From: Flavobacterium sp. LHD-80
GTDB lineage: Bacteria > Bacteroidota > Bacteroidia > Flavobacteriales > Flavobacteriaceae
Assembly: GCF_030929605.1 (NCBI RefSeq)
Contig: NZ_JAVFVS010000013.1
Coordinates: 248,001-312,000, forward strand
DNA length: 64,000 bases
Reading direction: 5' to 3'
In this document: positions 8,753-17,396 of the stretch, piece by piece
Layout of the letters: each line of letters starts with the position of its first letter
How positions within the stretch are numbered: position 1 is the stretch's first letter
Notes under the pieces: model-generated
Seen by the model: only the letters and a program-made list of their open reading frames with translations
What the model was told of the DNA's origin: nothing
Database searches by the model: none
Position numbers and translations under genes: made by a program

Positions 8753-8875
8753 ATGATTTTTTTGAGAAAATTTAAAAAATTTGTCGCTCATTTTTTTACG
8801 GTTCTAATTAGTAAAAAAGCCATAAACAGTGAGCAAATGATTTATGCGTTTGTCAAAACTTCAAAAAGGAGATAG
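8753..8875 (+). CDS. Candidate 40-aa cationic small protein
   Basis: An ATG at 8753 opens 40 codons ending in TAG at 8873-8875. The peptide is strongly basic (11 Lys/Arg of 40) with an amphipathic N-terminal half (MIFLRKFKKFVAHFF) and ends KTSKRR. A TAATTTTA promoter-like element lies about 80 nt upstream. No family is recognised and no comparative evidence is available, so this may be a chance ORF in AT-rich DNA. Confidence 0.25.
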   Translation: MIFLRKFKKFVAHFFTVLISKKAINSEQMIYAFVKTSKRR

Positions 8876-9248
8876 TAACACCTACGGTTAAACAATAGAA
8901 TTGTTCAATGTAATTAGTATAAGATTGATTACGAAAAGAGGAAAATACTAACTGAAACTTTCTAAAAGTTATTTTATCAAACCAAATGGATTAGCCGTGA
9001 ATTCGAGCTTTTGATTATAAAAATGAATGTATTGATTGTTTAAAAGACATACCCAGATGAAAAAGTAATTTCTAAAATTTATAAAGCTATTATTTTTTTA
9101 ATGGATTCGAATTATTTTATTTCTGTTTTTTTTTAATTACAATTTTTTTTAAAACTAGAATAAAAAGAGAGAGGCTGCTTGTAATGAGTGGCCTTTCTTG
9201 TTATAAGAATTTAAATTCCAAACATTTAAAATTTCAATAAAAAAAAAC

Positions 9249-9287
9249 CAAATTCCAATAATTTTCGACAATCAATTGGAATTTGGA
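9249..9287. terminator. Inverted repeat, probable terminator of the minus-strand CvfB-like gene
   Basis: CCAAATTCCAA (9249-9259) pairs with TTGGAATTTGG (9277-9287) around a 17-nt loop, preceded on the left by a run of A that becomes a U-run in minus-strand RNA. It lies about 55 nt after the stop of the 9341-10204 gene. Confidence 0.55.
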
Positions 9288-9340
9288 CTCGAGCGCTAGC
9301 GAACAGGCGCAGCAATTTAAAATATTGGATTTTTAGAATC

Positions 9341-10204
9341 CTAAGATTCTTTTACCAAATAAATACCGTCTTCTTTTATTTCAATAAGTTTTTCTTTGTA
9401 CAAAGCTCCTACAGCCTTTTTGAAAGTCTTTTTACTCATTTTTAAAACGGTTTTAATATCTTCGGGATGCGAATTATCATTCAAACGCAAAAAACCGCGA
9501 TTGGCTCTTAATTCGTCTAAAATTTTCTCTGCATTTGGCTCAATACTTTGATAACCTTGAGCTTGCAATGCAACATCTATTTTATTATCAGGACGAATGT
9601 TTTTGATAAATCCAATCATTCTGTCTCCAGTTCTTATGGCATCATCATAAACTTCGTCTTTATATAAAAGACCTTTGTGTTTCTCATTGATTATCACATT
9701 GATCCCTAATTCAGTAATATGAGAAACGATCAAATCAACTTCTTCTCCTTTTTCAACTGTAAGCTGATCGTTATTTAAAAATTGGTTCAGTTTACTTGAA
9801 GCTACCAAACGATTGGTTTTTTCATCTTTATAAAGATAAACCAAGTAACGTTTTCCTTTTTCCATTGGGCGTGCCTGCTCTTTAAACGGAACAAGAATAT
9901 CTTTCTCCATTCCCCAATCCATGAAAGCCCCAACCTGATTGGTATAATTTACTCTTAAAAGAGCAAATTCATTCAGTAAAATATAAGGTTCAAGAGTTGT
10001 CGCAACTGGACGTTGTTCGTGATCCAAATAAACAAAAACAATAAGCTCTTCACCTATTTCAAATTCATTTGGAACATATTTATTTGGAAGCAAAACATCG
10101 TGAATTCCGTCAGGGTCTTTTTCAGGATTTCCTAAAAACAAGCCCACTTTAGTATCACGTAATATAGTTAGTGTATTGTATTTTCCTATTTCAATCATAT
10201 TCAT
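9341..10204 (-). CDS. CvfB-like S1 RNA-binding protein
   Basis: A 287-aa protein with the CvfB/YitL layout: tandem S1-like beta-barrel domains (about 5-65, 70-135 and 140-215) and a C-terminal winged-helix domain (about 225-285, with IKTVLKMSKKTFKKAVGALYKEKLIEI). In Firmicutes, CvfB binds RNA and affects virulence gene expression; the role here is unknown. A TACATTTG -7 element lies 15 nt upstream of the start, on the minus strand. The start could also be the second ATG, two codons later. Confidence 0.85.
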   Translation of the reverse strand: MNMIEIGKYNTLTILRDTKVGLFLGNPEKDPDGIHDVLLPNKYVPNEFEIGEELIVFVYLDHEQRPVATTLEPYILLNEFALLRVNYTNQVGAFMDWGMEKDILVPFKEQARPMEKGKRYLVYLYKDEKTNRLVASSKLNQFLNNDQLTVEKGEEVDLIVSHITELGINVIINEKHKGLLYKDEVYDDAIRTGDRMIGFIKNIRPDNKIDVALQAQGYQSIEPNAEKILDELRANRGFLRLNDNSHPEDIKTVLKMSKKTFKKAVGALYKEKLIEIKEDGIYLVKES

Positions 10205-10218
10205 AAAGTTCTAAGATG

Positions 10219-10226
10219 CAAATGTA
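10219..10226 (-). promoter_or_regulatory. -7 element for the CvfB-like gene
   Basis: On the minus strand this reads TACATTTG, a match to TAnnTTTG, 15 nt upstream of the start at 10204. No TTG is seen at -33 spacing. Confidence 0.5.
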
Positions 10227-10287
10227 CGAAGTTTGAAAATGGTAATCCGAAAAATATGCTGGATAAAAAAAAGAAGCAGACAATTTA

Positions 10288-10316
10288 TTGTAGTTTGTTG
10301 CTTTTGGTTAAATTTG
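10288..10316 (+). promoter_or_regulatory. Promoter of the M28 peptidase gene
   Basis: TTG at 10288-10290, an 18-nt spacer and TAAATTTG at 10309-10316 together match the Bacteroidetes housekeeping promoter TTG-N19-TAnnTTTG. The ATG follows 25 nt later. Confidence 0.7.
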
Positions 10317-10341
10317 AAAACCTATAATTAATCCCAAATCA

Positions 10342-11691
10342 ATGAAAAAGACTCTTTTTTACACCGCTTTTGTATTTCTTCTTTTCACTCAAGCCTCTAT
10401 TTCACAAGTCTCTGAAGACCCAGAAATAAAGAAAATGATCAGTGAAATTAAAGCTGAAAATCTAGAAGCAACTATCCACAAACTGGTTTCATTTGGAACG
10501 CGACATACTTTAAGTGATCCAAAAAACAAAACAAAAGGAATTGGAGCCGCACAGCAATGGGTAAAGTCTGAGTTTGATAAATTTGCTTTGGAATCAAACG
10601 GAAGATTAACTTCTGAAATTGATTATTTCACCGTTAAAGCTGATGGAAAACGAATTAATGTCGACAGTCAGATTGGAAACGTAATGGCAACTTTAAAAGG
10701 AACCGACCCAACCGATAATCGTGTTTTGATTATCAGCGGACATCTTGATTCACGCGTTACCGATGTCATGAATATAAAAGCGAATGCGCCTGGAGCAAAT
10801 GACGACGGTTCGGGAGTTGCTGCGGTTATTGAATTGGCAAAAGTAATGAGCAAAAGATCTTTTCCTGCAACCATAATATTTGTTGCTGTAACTGGTGAAG
10901 AGCAAGGTTTGATTGGGGCGCGCCATCTTGCAGAAAAAGCAAAAGAACAAAACTGGAACATTGTTGCAATGCTTAACAATGACATGATAGGTAACAGTTT
11001 ATCAAGCGGCACTAATTTAAGAGACAATACTCAAATTCGTGTTTTTAGTGAAACGATTCCGTATTTAGAAACTGAAGAAGAAGCTAAAATGCGTAAAGCG
11101 ATAAGCCGTGATAACGATAGTCCGTCAAGACTTTTGGCACGATATATTAAAACAGTTACAGAACAATATGTAGATCAATTAAGTGTAAAATTAGTATATA
11201 GAAACGATCGTTTTTTACGTGGCGGTGATCATACGCCTTTTAGTCAAAATGGATTTACAGCGGTTCGTTTCTGCGAAATGAATGAAAATTTTGATCATCA
11301 GCATCAGGATTTAAGAACTGAAAACAACATTAAATATGGCGATTTGCCAGAATTTATGGATTTTGATTATTTGAGAAAAAATACTTGTTCAAACTTAGCG
11401 ACTTTAGCGAATCTTGCTTCATCGCCAAAAGCACCACAAAATGTTGGAATTGAAGTTAAAAAACTTTCTAATTCGTCTACTTTGATTTGGTCTGCGCCAG
11501 AAGGAAAGGCACAATATGGTTATCAGATTTTAATGAGAGAAACATCTTCGTCTCATTGGGAAAAAACTTTTTTTGTAAAAGATACTCAAGTTGAAATTCC
11601 TTATTCAAAAGATAATTACTTTTTTGCTGTACAGACTGTAGATGCTTTAGGACATGCAAGTTTGCCAGTTTTCCCAATTCCAATTAAATAA
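10342..11691 (+). CDS. Secreted M28-family zinc aminopeptidase/carboxypeptidase
   Basis: A 449-aa exported protein with a signal peptide at about 1-21. The M28 co-catalytic zinc ligands are all visible: His in ISGHLDS (~135), Asp in GANDDGSG (~155), Glu in TGEEQGL (~189), Asp in NNDMIGN (~214) and His in GGDHTPF (~297). Residues about 370-449 form a fibronectin-III-like beta domain (STLIWSAPEG, YGYQILMRE, FFAVQTVDALG), an unusual addition that may bind substrate or surface. The substrate is probably peptides outside the inner membrane. Confidence 0.9.
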   Translation: MKKTLFYTAFVFLLFTQASISQVSEDPEIKKMISEIKAENLEATIHKLVSFGTRHTLSDPKNKTKGIGAAQQWVKSEFDKFALESNGRLTSEIDYFTVKADGKRINVDSQIGNVMATLKGTDPTDNRVLIISGHLDSRVTDVMNIKANAPGANDDGSGVAAVIELAKVMSKRSFPATIIFVAVTGEEQGLIGARHLAEKAKEQNWNIVAMLNNDMIGNSLSSGTNLRDNTQIRVFSETIPYLETEEEAKMRKAISRDNDSPSRLLARYIKTVTEQYVDQLSVKLVYRNDRFLRGGDHTPFSQNGFTAVRFCEMNENFDHQHQDLRTENNIKYGDLPEFMDFDYLRKNTCSNLATLANLASSPKAPQNVGIEVKKLSNSSTLIWSAPEGKAQYGYQILMRETSSSHWEKTFFVKDTQVEIPYSKDNYFFAVQTVDALGHASLPVFPIPIK

Positions 11692-11712
11692 AACATTAAA
11701 TGATATAATTGA

Positions 11713-11738
11713 AAAAGCGCCAGAAAGGCGCTTTTTTT
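11713..11738. terminator. Bidirectional terminator between M28 gene and DUF2853 gene
   Basis: AAAAGCGCC (11713-11721) pairs perfectly with GGCGCTTTT (11727-11735) around a 5-nt loop, with A and T runs on either side. It can serve both convergent genes. Confidence 0.85.
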
Positions 11739-11743
11739 AATGT

Positions 11744-12085
11744 CTATTTGTAAACACTTTCTTTTTTAAAATGTAGTGTCAACAAATAATATACAACTGC
11801 CCTGTATTTATGCTTATTAGCATGTCCATATTTTTCCATAACAGTTTTAATTCCTTCATCTAAAGCTGGAGTATTAGCCAATCCTAATTTCTTAATCAAA
11901 AAATTGTTTTTTACAGTCTCTAATTCTGATGGTTGCGACCCGGCAACTGTAGATGAATCTGAATTATAAATTGATGGTCCACAGCCTATCGTAACTTTTG
12001 TAAGCAAATCCATGTTTGGTGTAACACCACATTTATCTTTTAAATCCGCGGCATACTTTTTAATTAATTCTTCTCTAGCACTCAT
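11744..12085 (-). CDS. DUF2853 family protein
   Basis: I set the start at 12085 (113 aa, MSAREELIKKYAADL); an upstream ATG at 12118 would add 11 residues of hydrophobic, non-conserved sequence. The segment GSQPSELETVKNNFLIKKLGL followed by a helical C-terminus (VMEKYGHANKHKYRAVVYYLL) fits the DUF2853 family of small, probably cytosolic helical proteins of unknown role. It is transcribed alone on the minus strand. Confidence 0.75.
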   Translation of the reverse strand: MSAREELIKKYAADLKDKCGVTPNMDLLTKVTIGCGPSIYNSDSSTVAGSQPSELETVKNNFLIKKLGLANTPALDEGIKTVMEKYGHANKHKYRAVVYYLLTLHFKKESVYK

Positions 12086-12175
12086 AATTTTAATATTGAT
12101 TACAATTAATGAAGCCAAATTTAAAATTAAAAAAGCTTAGTTTGTAAATTTTAACACAATTTAACTTACAAATTA

Positions 12176-13840
12176 TTAATTCAATTCTTTAAAATATTGT
12201 TTTAAAACAACATCATTTTGAGTTGTTGGCGTGAAGATTTCTAAAATAACCGGCATATCATTATCAGCATACAAATCTGAAATACCTTTTGCCAAAGATT
12301 CATTATCAGAAGCTTGCAAATATTTAAATTGATACATTTTAGCCAAGTGCTCGGCTGTCAAATGATGCGAGGTTTCAAAATAAGTATTAAAAACTGGTTT
12401 TTCTTCATGTCCCGGTAAAATTCTGAAGATTCCTCCTCCTCCATTATTAATCAAAATAATTTTAAAGTTTTTAGGAATGTAAGAATTCCACAAAGCATTG
12501 CTATCGTATAAAAAACTGATATCGCCTGTTATAAAAACGTTCTGTTTTTCACTTCCCACAGCTGCGCCAATCGCTGTAGATGTGCTTCCGTCAATTCCGC
12601 TTGTTCCTCTGTTGCAAAACACTTCAATTGATGGATCAATCTCAATTAATTGCGCATAACGAATTGCCGAACTATTACTAATTTGCAATTGGATATTCTT
12701 AGGAAGCGATTCAATTACTTTTTCGAAAACTTTAAAATCTGAAAATGGAATTTTCTTTAAATATTCTTCTTTTCTTTCATTTCTTCGACTGTAAATTTTA
12801 TCAATTTTCTTAAAATAATTACTATCTACAAATTCTGTTTTTGGAAGCAAATCTTTAAAAAAATCATTTGGCTCCATAACAAAATGTTTACTTAAAGCAT
12901 TAAATGTATCATAGGCACGCAAAGTATCTATATGCCAGTGATGTGCAGGTTTATACTTTCGTAAAAAAGCTTTAATACGTTTTGATACAATCATGCCTCC
13001 AAAAGTGATTAAAACTTTTGCTTCTAACTCTTTAAAATCACAATCGTCAAATGGAGTAATTAAAGTATCTATGCTATTTATAAAACCCGGATGATGCAAG
13101 TTCGAAGTAGTTTCTGTCAGTACAACTATTGATGGATCGTTGGCAAAGTTTTCCAGAATTTCCTGATCTACGGAATTCACTTCATTTATTCCTCCAATAA
13201 GAATCAGCTTTCTTTTAGCCGAATTCCAGATGGAAGCAATTTCTTCAATATTATCAATAATTTTGGTTGGAATTTCTTCTTCCAAAGTTGTAATTTTTGG
13301 CTGAACAGAAAGTGAATCAACTGTTTCGTATAAGGGCTCTTCAAAAGGCGAGTTAATATGAACTGGACCTTTTTGCAGAATGGCAGTTTCTATGGCTTTA
13401 TTGATTTTCAAATCATTTTCTGCAGAAGCTTCTTCTGTCAAATTTGCATTGAAAACAGAGTGATTCGCATAAACATTTTGCTGACGAATAGTTTGTCCGT
13501 CTCCAATATCAATCTTGCTTTGCGGGCGGTCTGCAGAAATTACAATTAACGGAATTTGGCTATAAAAAGCCTCTGCAACAGCCGGATAATAATTTAATAA
13601 AGCCGATCCTGATGTACAGACAATTGCTGTAGGCTGTTTAGTTTGTTGCGCAATTCCTAATGCAAAAAATGCAGCACAACGCTCATCAGCAATACTGTAG
13701 CACTTAAAATTTGGATTTTGAGCAAATCCTATAGTTAAAGGAGCGTTTCGTGAACCTGGAGAAATTATAATATTAGTGATTCCTTTTGCTGAACAAATTT
13801 CGATAATGCTTTGTGCAAGCGGTATTTTGGGGTAAATCAT
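12176..13840 (-). CDS. menD: SEPHCHC synthase (MenD)
   Basis: A 554-aa thiamine diphosphate-dependent enzyme that makes SEPHCHC from isochorismate and 2-oxoglutarate, the first committed step of menaquinone synthesis. The family landmarks are ISPGSRNAPLT near residue 26, the TPP-activating Glu in ADERCAAFFALGIA near 53, the central NRGTSGIDGSTSTA near 411, and the Mg/TPP motif GDISFLYDSNAL near 437. Length is typical. It is separated from menB by the M28, CvfB-like and DUF2853 genes, so it is transcribed from its own promoter (-7 at 13902-13909). Confidence 0.96.
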   Translation of the reverse strand: MIYPKIPLAQSIIEICSAKGITNIIISPGSRNAPLTIGFAQNPNFKCYSIADERCAAFFALGIAQQTKQPTAIVCTSGSALLNYYPAVAEAFYSQIPLIVISADRPQSKIDIGDGQTIRQQNVYANHSVFNANLTEEASAENDLKINKAIETAILQKGPVHINSPFEEPLYETVDSLSVQPKITTLEEEIPTKIIDNIEEIASIWNSAKRKLILIGGINEVNSVDQEILENFANDPSIVVLTETTSNLHHPGFINSIDTLITPFDDCDFKELEAKVLITFGGMIVSKRIKAFLRKYKPAHHWHIDTLRAYDTFNALSKHFVMEPNDFFKDLLPKTEFVDSNYFKKIDKIYSRRNERKEEYLKKIPFSDFKVFEKVIESLPKNIQLQISNSSAIRYAQLIEIDPSIEVFCNRGTSGIDGSTSTAIGAAVGSEKQNVFITGDISFLYDSNALWNSYIPKNFKIILINNGGGGIFRILPGHEEKPVFNTYFETSHHLTAEHLAKMYQFKYLQASDNESLAKGISDLYADNDMPVILEIFTPTTQNDVVLKQYFKELN

Positions 13841-13901
13841 TCCTATGGCGTATTACTTTTTTAAGAAAATCTACAAATCATAATTTTCTTTTTTACTATT
13901 A

Positions 13902-13909
13902 CAAAGTTA
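13902..13909 (-). promoter_or_regulatory. -7 element for menD
   Basis: On the minus strand this reads TAACTTTG, matching TAnnTTTG, about 60 nt upstream of the menD start. No TTG is seen at the usual spacing. Confidence 0.45.
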
Positions 13910-13974
13910 CAAACTTCATGTTTGATTTAACTTATAAATAGGAAGATATTAAGGTCCGTTTTGGAAAAAGGGAA

Positions 13975-13982
13975 TATATTTG
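13975..13982 (+). promoter_or_regulatory. -7 element for the thioredoxin-like gene
   Basis: TATATTTG matches TAnnTTTG and lies 33 nt before the start at 14016. It is divergent from the menD element. Confidence 0.5.
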
Positions 13983-14015
13983 TAAAAGTGAATTTGTAAT
14001 AAAAATATATTCCAC

Positions 14016-15191
14016 ATGCGTTTCTTATATATACTTGTCTTTTTTATTTCGATGCAGACTGTAAACTCTCAAAATCAGTTTGTTCCAGATGATGTGCCGT
14101 ATAAAATTGCATTAGAAAAAGCAAAATCAGAAGGAAAACCTATTTTTATAATGCTTTACGCTGATTGGTGTCCGCATTGTAATCAGATGAAAAAAGAAGT
14201 TTTCAGCAATCTTGATGTTATGGCATTTTTAAAAGAAAACTACGTTTGCATCTGGAAAAACATTGAAAAAGAAGAAGGAATTGCACTCAAAAATAAATAC
14301 AATACCAAATCATTGCCAACCTTTTTATTTTTAGATGCCAATGAAACGCTTCTGTACGCTTTAAAAGGCGAAATGAAAACCCCGGAATTTATGACCGAAG
14401 TGAAATATGCTTTGAATTCCAGAATGCAACTTCCTTATTTAGAGAAAGAATTCATGAATGATCCAAGCAATTCTGATAAATTTTTCACTTATTTAAATAC
14501 ATTAAAAAAAGGAAAAGACAGAACCGATTTATCTGCTCCAACTCATATTTATCTTAACACACAATCTGATGCACAATTGATCAGCGAAACAAACTGGAGA
14601 ATTATTGCAAATGGAGTTACGGATATAAAATCAAGAGAATTTCAATTCGTTTTAAAACATCAGAAAGAATTTGCTGCTGTTGCTTCACAAAACCGCGTGG
14701 ACCGCAAAATTGAAAGTATTGTAACCGAATTGCTTCGCCCGTATGTTGACAATTTAGATACTGTAAATTATTATAAACAACGCGAAATTGCAAAATCCAT
14801 CCGATTACAAAAAACGGATTCTTTAGTTTTTAAATTCGATCTTACTTTAGCCGAAAGAACTGAAAAGTGGCAGTTTTATAAAAAAACAACGCTAGAAAAC
14901 ACTCAAAAATTAGTTTGGAATGACGCTAGTTTCTTAAAAGATATTGGTCAAACTTATTTAAAACATATTAATGATACTGAAAGCCTGAAAAAATCAATTT
15001 TCTGGGTAAAACATTCATTAGAAATAAATGATTCTTACGATGGAAATCTTTTATTAGCAAGATTATACAAAAAAATAAAAGACAAAAAATTGGCTTTGCA
15101 ATATGCAAACGATGCTAAAGTAATTTGTTCTGAAATGACTTGGAGCACTAAAGAAGTCGATACTTTATTAGCTGAACTAAATACAAAATAA
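14016..15191 (+). CDS. Exported thioredoxin-like protein with long C-terminal domain
   Basis: A 391-aa protein with a signal peptide (about 1-18) and an N-terminal thioredoxin fold carrying the active-site motif WCPHC at residues 51-55. The cis-Pro region is visible as SLPTFLFLD. The remaining ~250 residues are helical and end in TPR-like repeats (KKSIFWVKHSLEINDSYDGNLLLA). Proteins of this type reduce or isomerise disulfides in the periplasm; partners are unknown. The GNAT gene follows 15 nt downstream and is probably co-transcribed. Confidence 0.85.
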   Translation: MRFLYILVFFISMQTVNSQNQFVPDDVPYKIALEKAKSEGKPIFIMLYADWCPHCNQMKKEVFSNLDVMAFLKENYVCIWKNIEKEEGIALKNKYNTKSLPTFLFLDANETLLYALKGEMKTPEFMTEVKYALNSRMQLPYLEKEFMNDPSNSDKFFTYLNTLKKGKDRTDLSAPTHIYLNTQSDAQLISETNWRIIANGVTDIKSREFQFVLKHQKEFAAVASQNRVDRKIESIVTELLRPYVDNLDTVNYYKQREIAKSIRLQKTDSLVFKFDLTLAERTEKWQFYKKTTLENTQKLVWNDASFLKDIGQTYLKHINDTESLKKSIFWVKHSLEINDSYDGNLLLARLYKKIKDKKLALQYANDAKVICSEMTWSTKEVDTLLAELNTK

Positions 15192-15206
15192 CCCAATAAT
15201 ATTACC

Positions 15207-15704
15207 ATGGAAGTAAAACTCAGACCTGCGACTGAAAATGATTTAAAAAAAATTCTTGAAATAGTAAATCATTCAATTTTGCATACAACTGCAAATTATA
15301 GTTATGACATTCAGACTCTTGATGTTCAGACTAAATGGTTTGAAGATAAAAAAGCTAAAAAATTGCCTATTGTTGTTGCTGATTTAAATGGCGAAGTGGT
15401 TGGTTTTGGAAGTTATGGACAATTTCGAGAAAAAATTGGGTATCAATATACAATTGAACATTCTGTTTATGTAGTTGATAACGTAATTGGAAAAGGCATT
15501 GGATCAAAATTATTAACCGAATTAATTCGTTTGGCAAAAGAACAAGGTTATCATGTTATGATTGGCGCAATCGACGCAGATAATGCTGGAAGTATCGCTT
15601 TTCATGAACGATTTGGTTTTGTAACGACAGGAACTATTCGTGAAGCAGGCTATAAATTTGATCGTTGGCTGGATTTGGTTTTTATGCAATTGATATTAGT
15701 TTAA
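15207..15704 (+). CDS. GNAT N-acetyltransferase (phosphinothricin acetyltransferase-like)
   Basis: A 165-aa single-domain GNAT enzyme. The acetyl-CoA pyrophosphate loop is seen as GKGIGSKLL near residue 96, and the segment IGAIDADNAGSIAFHERFGF near 119 is typical of the Pat/YncA branch, whose members acetylate amino groups of small molecules such as phosphinothricin or methionine sulfoximine. The actual substrate is not predictable. It lies downstream of the thioredoxin-like gene. Confidence 0.85.
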   Translation: MEVKLRPATENDLKKILEIVNHSILHTTANYSYDIQTLDVQTKWFEDKKAKKLPIVVADLNGEVVGFGSYGQFREKIGYQYTIEHSVYVVDNVIGKGIGSKLLTELIRLAKEQGYHVMIGAIDADNAGSIAFHERFGFVTTGTIREAGYKFDRWLDLVFMQLILV

Positions 15705-15740
15705 CCGCAATGGACGCAAGGACTTACGCAAGGTTCGCAT
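15703..15740. repeat. ACCGCAA..GGACGCAAGG simple repeat
   Basis: This stretch repeats the word CGCAAGG after the GNAT stop (AACCGCAATGGACGCAAGGA). It belongs to the same family as the longer ACCGCAAAGAACGCAAAG inverted repeat at 41298-41412. Confidence 0.5.
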
Positions 15741-15745
15741 TTTTT

Positions 15746-15819
15746 TGTCAGACTGAGCGAAGTCGAAGTCCCCGCAAAGTGATTCAGCAACCGGGACTTC
15801 AACTTCGCTCAGTCTGACA
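15746..15819. repeat. REP-like inverted repeat with 27-bp arms
   Basis: The arms 15746-15772 and 15793-15819 are complementary with one mismatch. The arm begins TGTCAGACTGAGCGAAGTCG. Related half-elements occur at 43988-44013 and 55508-55532. It sits between convergent genes and can also act as a transcription barrier. Confidence 0.85.
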
Positions 15820-15827
15820 TCTGAAAA

Positions 15828-15878
15828 TAAAAAAAAATCCACAAACTTGAATTTCTTCAAATTTGTGGATTTATTGGT
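15828..15878 (-). terminator. Terminator of the glutathione peroxidase gene
   Basis: AAATCCACAAACTTGA pairs with TCAAATTTGTGGATTT around a short loop. The A-run on the left side becomes a U-run in minus-strand RNA, just downstream of the stop at 15892. Confidence 0.75.
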
Positions 15879-15891
15879 TTCGGCCTTATGA

Positions 15892-16476
15892 TTAACTTTT
15901 AATCCAATTGATTACTTCTGGCTCTGTAACTAATGTTTTAGGTTTGATTACTTTAACTAATTCTCCTTTTTCATTAATTAAGTATTTTTGAAAATTCCAT
16001 TCTACTTCAGAATCCTGTAAACCATTTTTTGCTTTCTGAGTCAAGAATTTATAAACCTCGCACATATCATCGCCTTTTACAGAAACTTTGTCCATCATTG
16101 GGAAAGTTACTCCATAATTCAGCTGACAAAAAGTAGCGATTTCTTCGTTTGTTCCCGGTTCCTGAGATGCAAAATTATTTGCTGGGAAACCTACAATTAC
16201 AAAACCTTTGTCTTTGTATTCTTTGTAAACTGCTTCAAGATCTTTATATTGAGGTGTTAAACCACATTTTGAAGCCGTATTGACAATCATAACTTTTTTT
16301 CCTTTTAAAGAAGCAAAATCAAAAGTGTTTCCTGATAAATCTTCAACCTTGAATTGATAAATGGTTTCTTTTGCCATAGCTTTCTCTGTTTTAGACTTTT
16401 TATTACTCGTTTGAGCCTGAACTTGTGAAGCAAATAAAATAGCAACACCGCAAGCTAAAAATACTATTTTTTTCAT
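15892..16476 (-). CDS. Exported glutathione peroxidase-family protein
   Basis: A 194-aa protein with a signal peptide (about 1-21) followed by a GPx fold. The peroxidatic residue is Cys, not selenocysteine: C71 in NTASKCGLTPQY. The family motif FPANNFASQEPG near 98 supplies the Gln, and VEWNF near 158 supplies Trp and Asn. Bacterial Cys-GPx enzymes usually use thioredoxin as reductant. Export implies protection of the periplasm against hydrogen peroxide or lipid peroxides. Its gene is transcribed alone. Confidence 0.92.
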   Translation of the reverse strand: MKKIVFLACGVAILFASQVQAQTSNKKSKTEKAMAKETIYQFKVEDLSGNTFDFASLKGKKVMIVNTASKCGLTPQYKDLEAVYKEYKDKGFVIVGFPANNFASQEPGTNEEIATFCQLNYGVTFPMMDKVSVKGDDMCEVYKFLTQKAKNGLQDSEVEWNFQKYLINEKGELVKVIKPKTLVTEPEVINWIKS

Positions 16477-16556
16477 TGTTTAATTTTTTATAAAATTAGT
16501 TAAAATCTGAATTACAAAAAGGCTTTGGCAATTTTATTTTATATTAAAGATTCGTT

Positions 16557-16594
16557 AAAAAAATGAAGCCTAACGTTAATCAGACGTTAGGCTT
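16557..16594 (-). terminator. Strong Rho-independent terminator, minus strand
   Basis: GAAGCCTAACGT (16564-16575) pairs perfectly with ACGTTAGGCTTC (16583-16594) around a 7-nt loop. On the minus strand the hairpin is followed by a seven-T run. It lies about 290 nt past the stop of the 47-aa ORF, so it ends a transcript with a long untranslated tail, or a separate small RNA. Confidence 0.85.
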
Positions 16595-16886
16595 CCCCCC
16601 ATACAAACAAATCAAACCATGAATTAATTATTATGCCTTATTGCGTTTTCATAAATTAAAGTGAGACCTTGTAAAAGAGTTTCTTCTTTGTTTCTGGACT
16701 CGTGTTGAACTTTTTATTTTAATTATAGTTGATGCCTCTCGGTTGTAGTGAAAATTAATTTTAAACCCTAATTCGCGTTTTCATCTGATATTTTTTAATG
16801 GCGTGTATAGTGGATTTTTACTCTTTTATAAATTGAAAACACAGTTTAAATAAATTTTCTTCTTGGAAGTCCGAGGACACCAACTA

Positions 16887-17030
16887 TTAAATTATTTTAA
16901 TACTATTAATTGAAATCTCAGAATGCATAATTTGAGCTTCTTTTCTAAAATCATTTTTACTAAAATTCATAAGTGCTAAAACCCCTGTAAGCGCAACAAT
17001 CAAAATTTTTAAAATATTTATCTTATTCAT
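16887..17030 (-). CDS. Candidate 47-aa single-pass membrane protein
   Basis: The minus-strand ATG at 17030 opens 47 codons. Residues 5-22 (NILKILIVALTGVLALMN) form one transmembrane helix or an uncleaved signal, followed by a charged tail (FSKNDFRKEAQ). The run AAAAAAGAG directly precedes the start. No homologue is known to me. The strong terminator downstream supports transcription of this strand. Coding status needs comparative support. Confidence 0.45.
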   Translation of the reverse strand: MNKINILKILIVALTGVLALMNFSKNDFRKEAQIMHSEISINSIKII

Positions 17031-17396
17031 AACACTCTTTTTTATTTATTGAGATTTTATTTACGTTTTTTAGCTCTCCTAAAATTTATTTTTCTTCAAA
17101 CATTTTAGAATCTTCCGAAGATGAAATTTTAAATACCCTTATTAAATAAAGGTTTTTGCTATTATTCTGCCTTCAGATTTTCTTTTATAATAGCATTTAC
17201 GTAAATGGATTGTGTTTGGTTTTAAAAAATCGAAAAAAAAGTAAAAAAAAGTTGATATTTTTTTCAAACCCTTATGTTTCTTAGGTTTTTGCCTGTTAAA
17301 AAAAATACAATTTTCACAAAAAAATAAATTATCTTTATCTCAGGTAATAAAATAATATCAAATTAATTATTTGTTTAAGCTTTAAAATCCAAATCT

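Larger units (their letters stand above)
8498..9340. other. 843-bp intergenic region between cvfB-like gene and menB
   Basis: This is a very AT-rich stretch without a long ORF. It holds one candidate 40-codon ORF (8753-8875) that contains an AAAAAGGAGAT word, a possible -7-like TAATTTTA near 8672, and a weak hairpin around 9170-9205. A terminator-like inverted repeat occurs at 9249-9287. No tRNA, riboswitch or recognisable ncRNA was identified. Confidence 0.6.
16477..17396. other. 920-bp gap between glutathione peroxidase and ECF sigma genes
   Basis: The gap holds a minus-strand candidate small membrane protein (16887-17030), a strong minus-strand terminator (16557-16594) and about 290 nt of AT-rich sequence between them. 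The terminator implies that a minus-strand transcript ends there. Nothing else recognisable is seen; the stretch 17031-17396 has no ORF and no clear TAnnTTTG. Confidence 0.6.
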
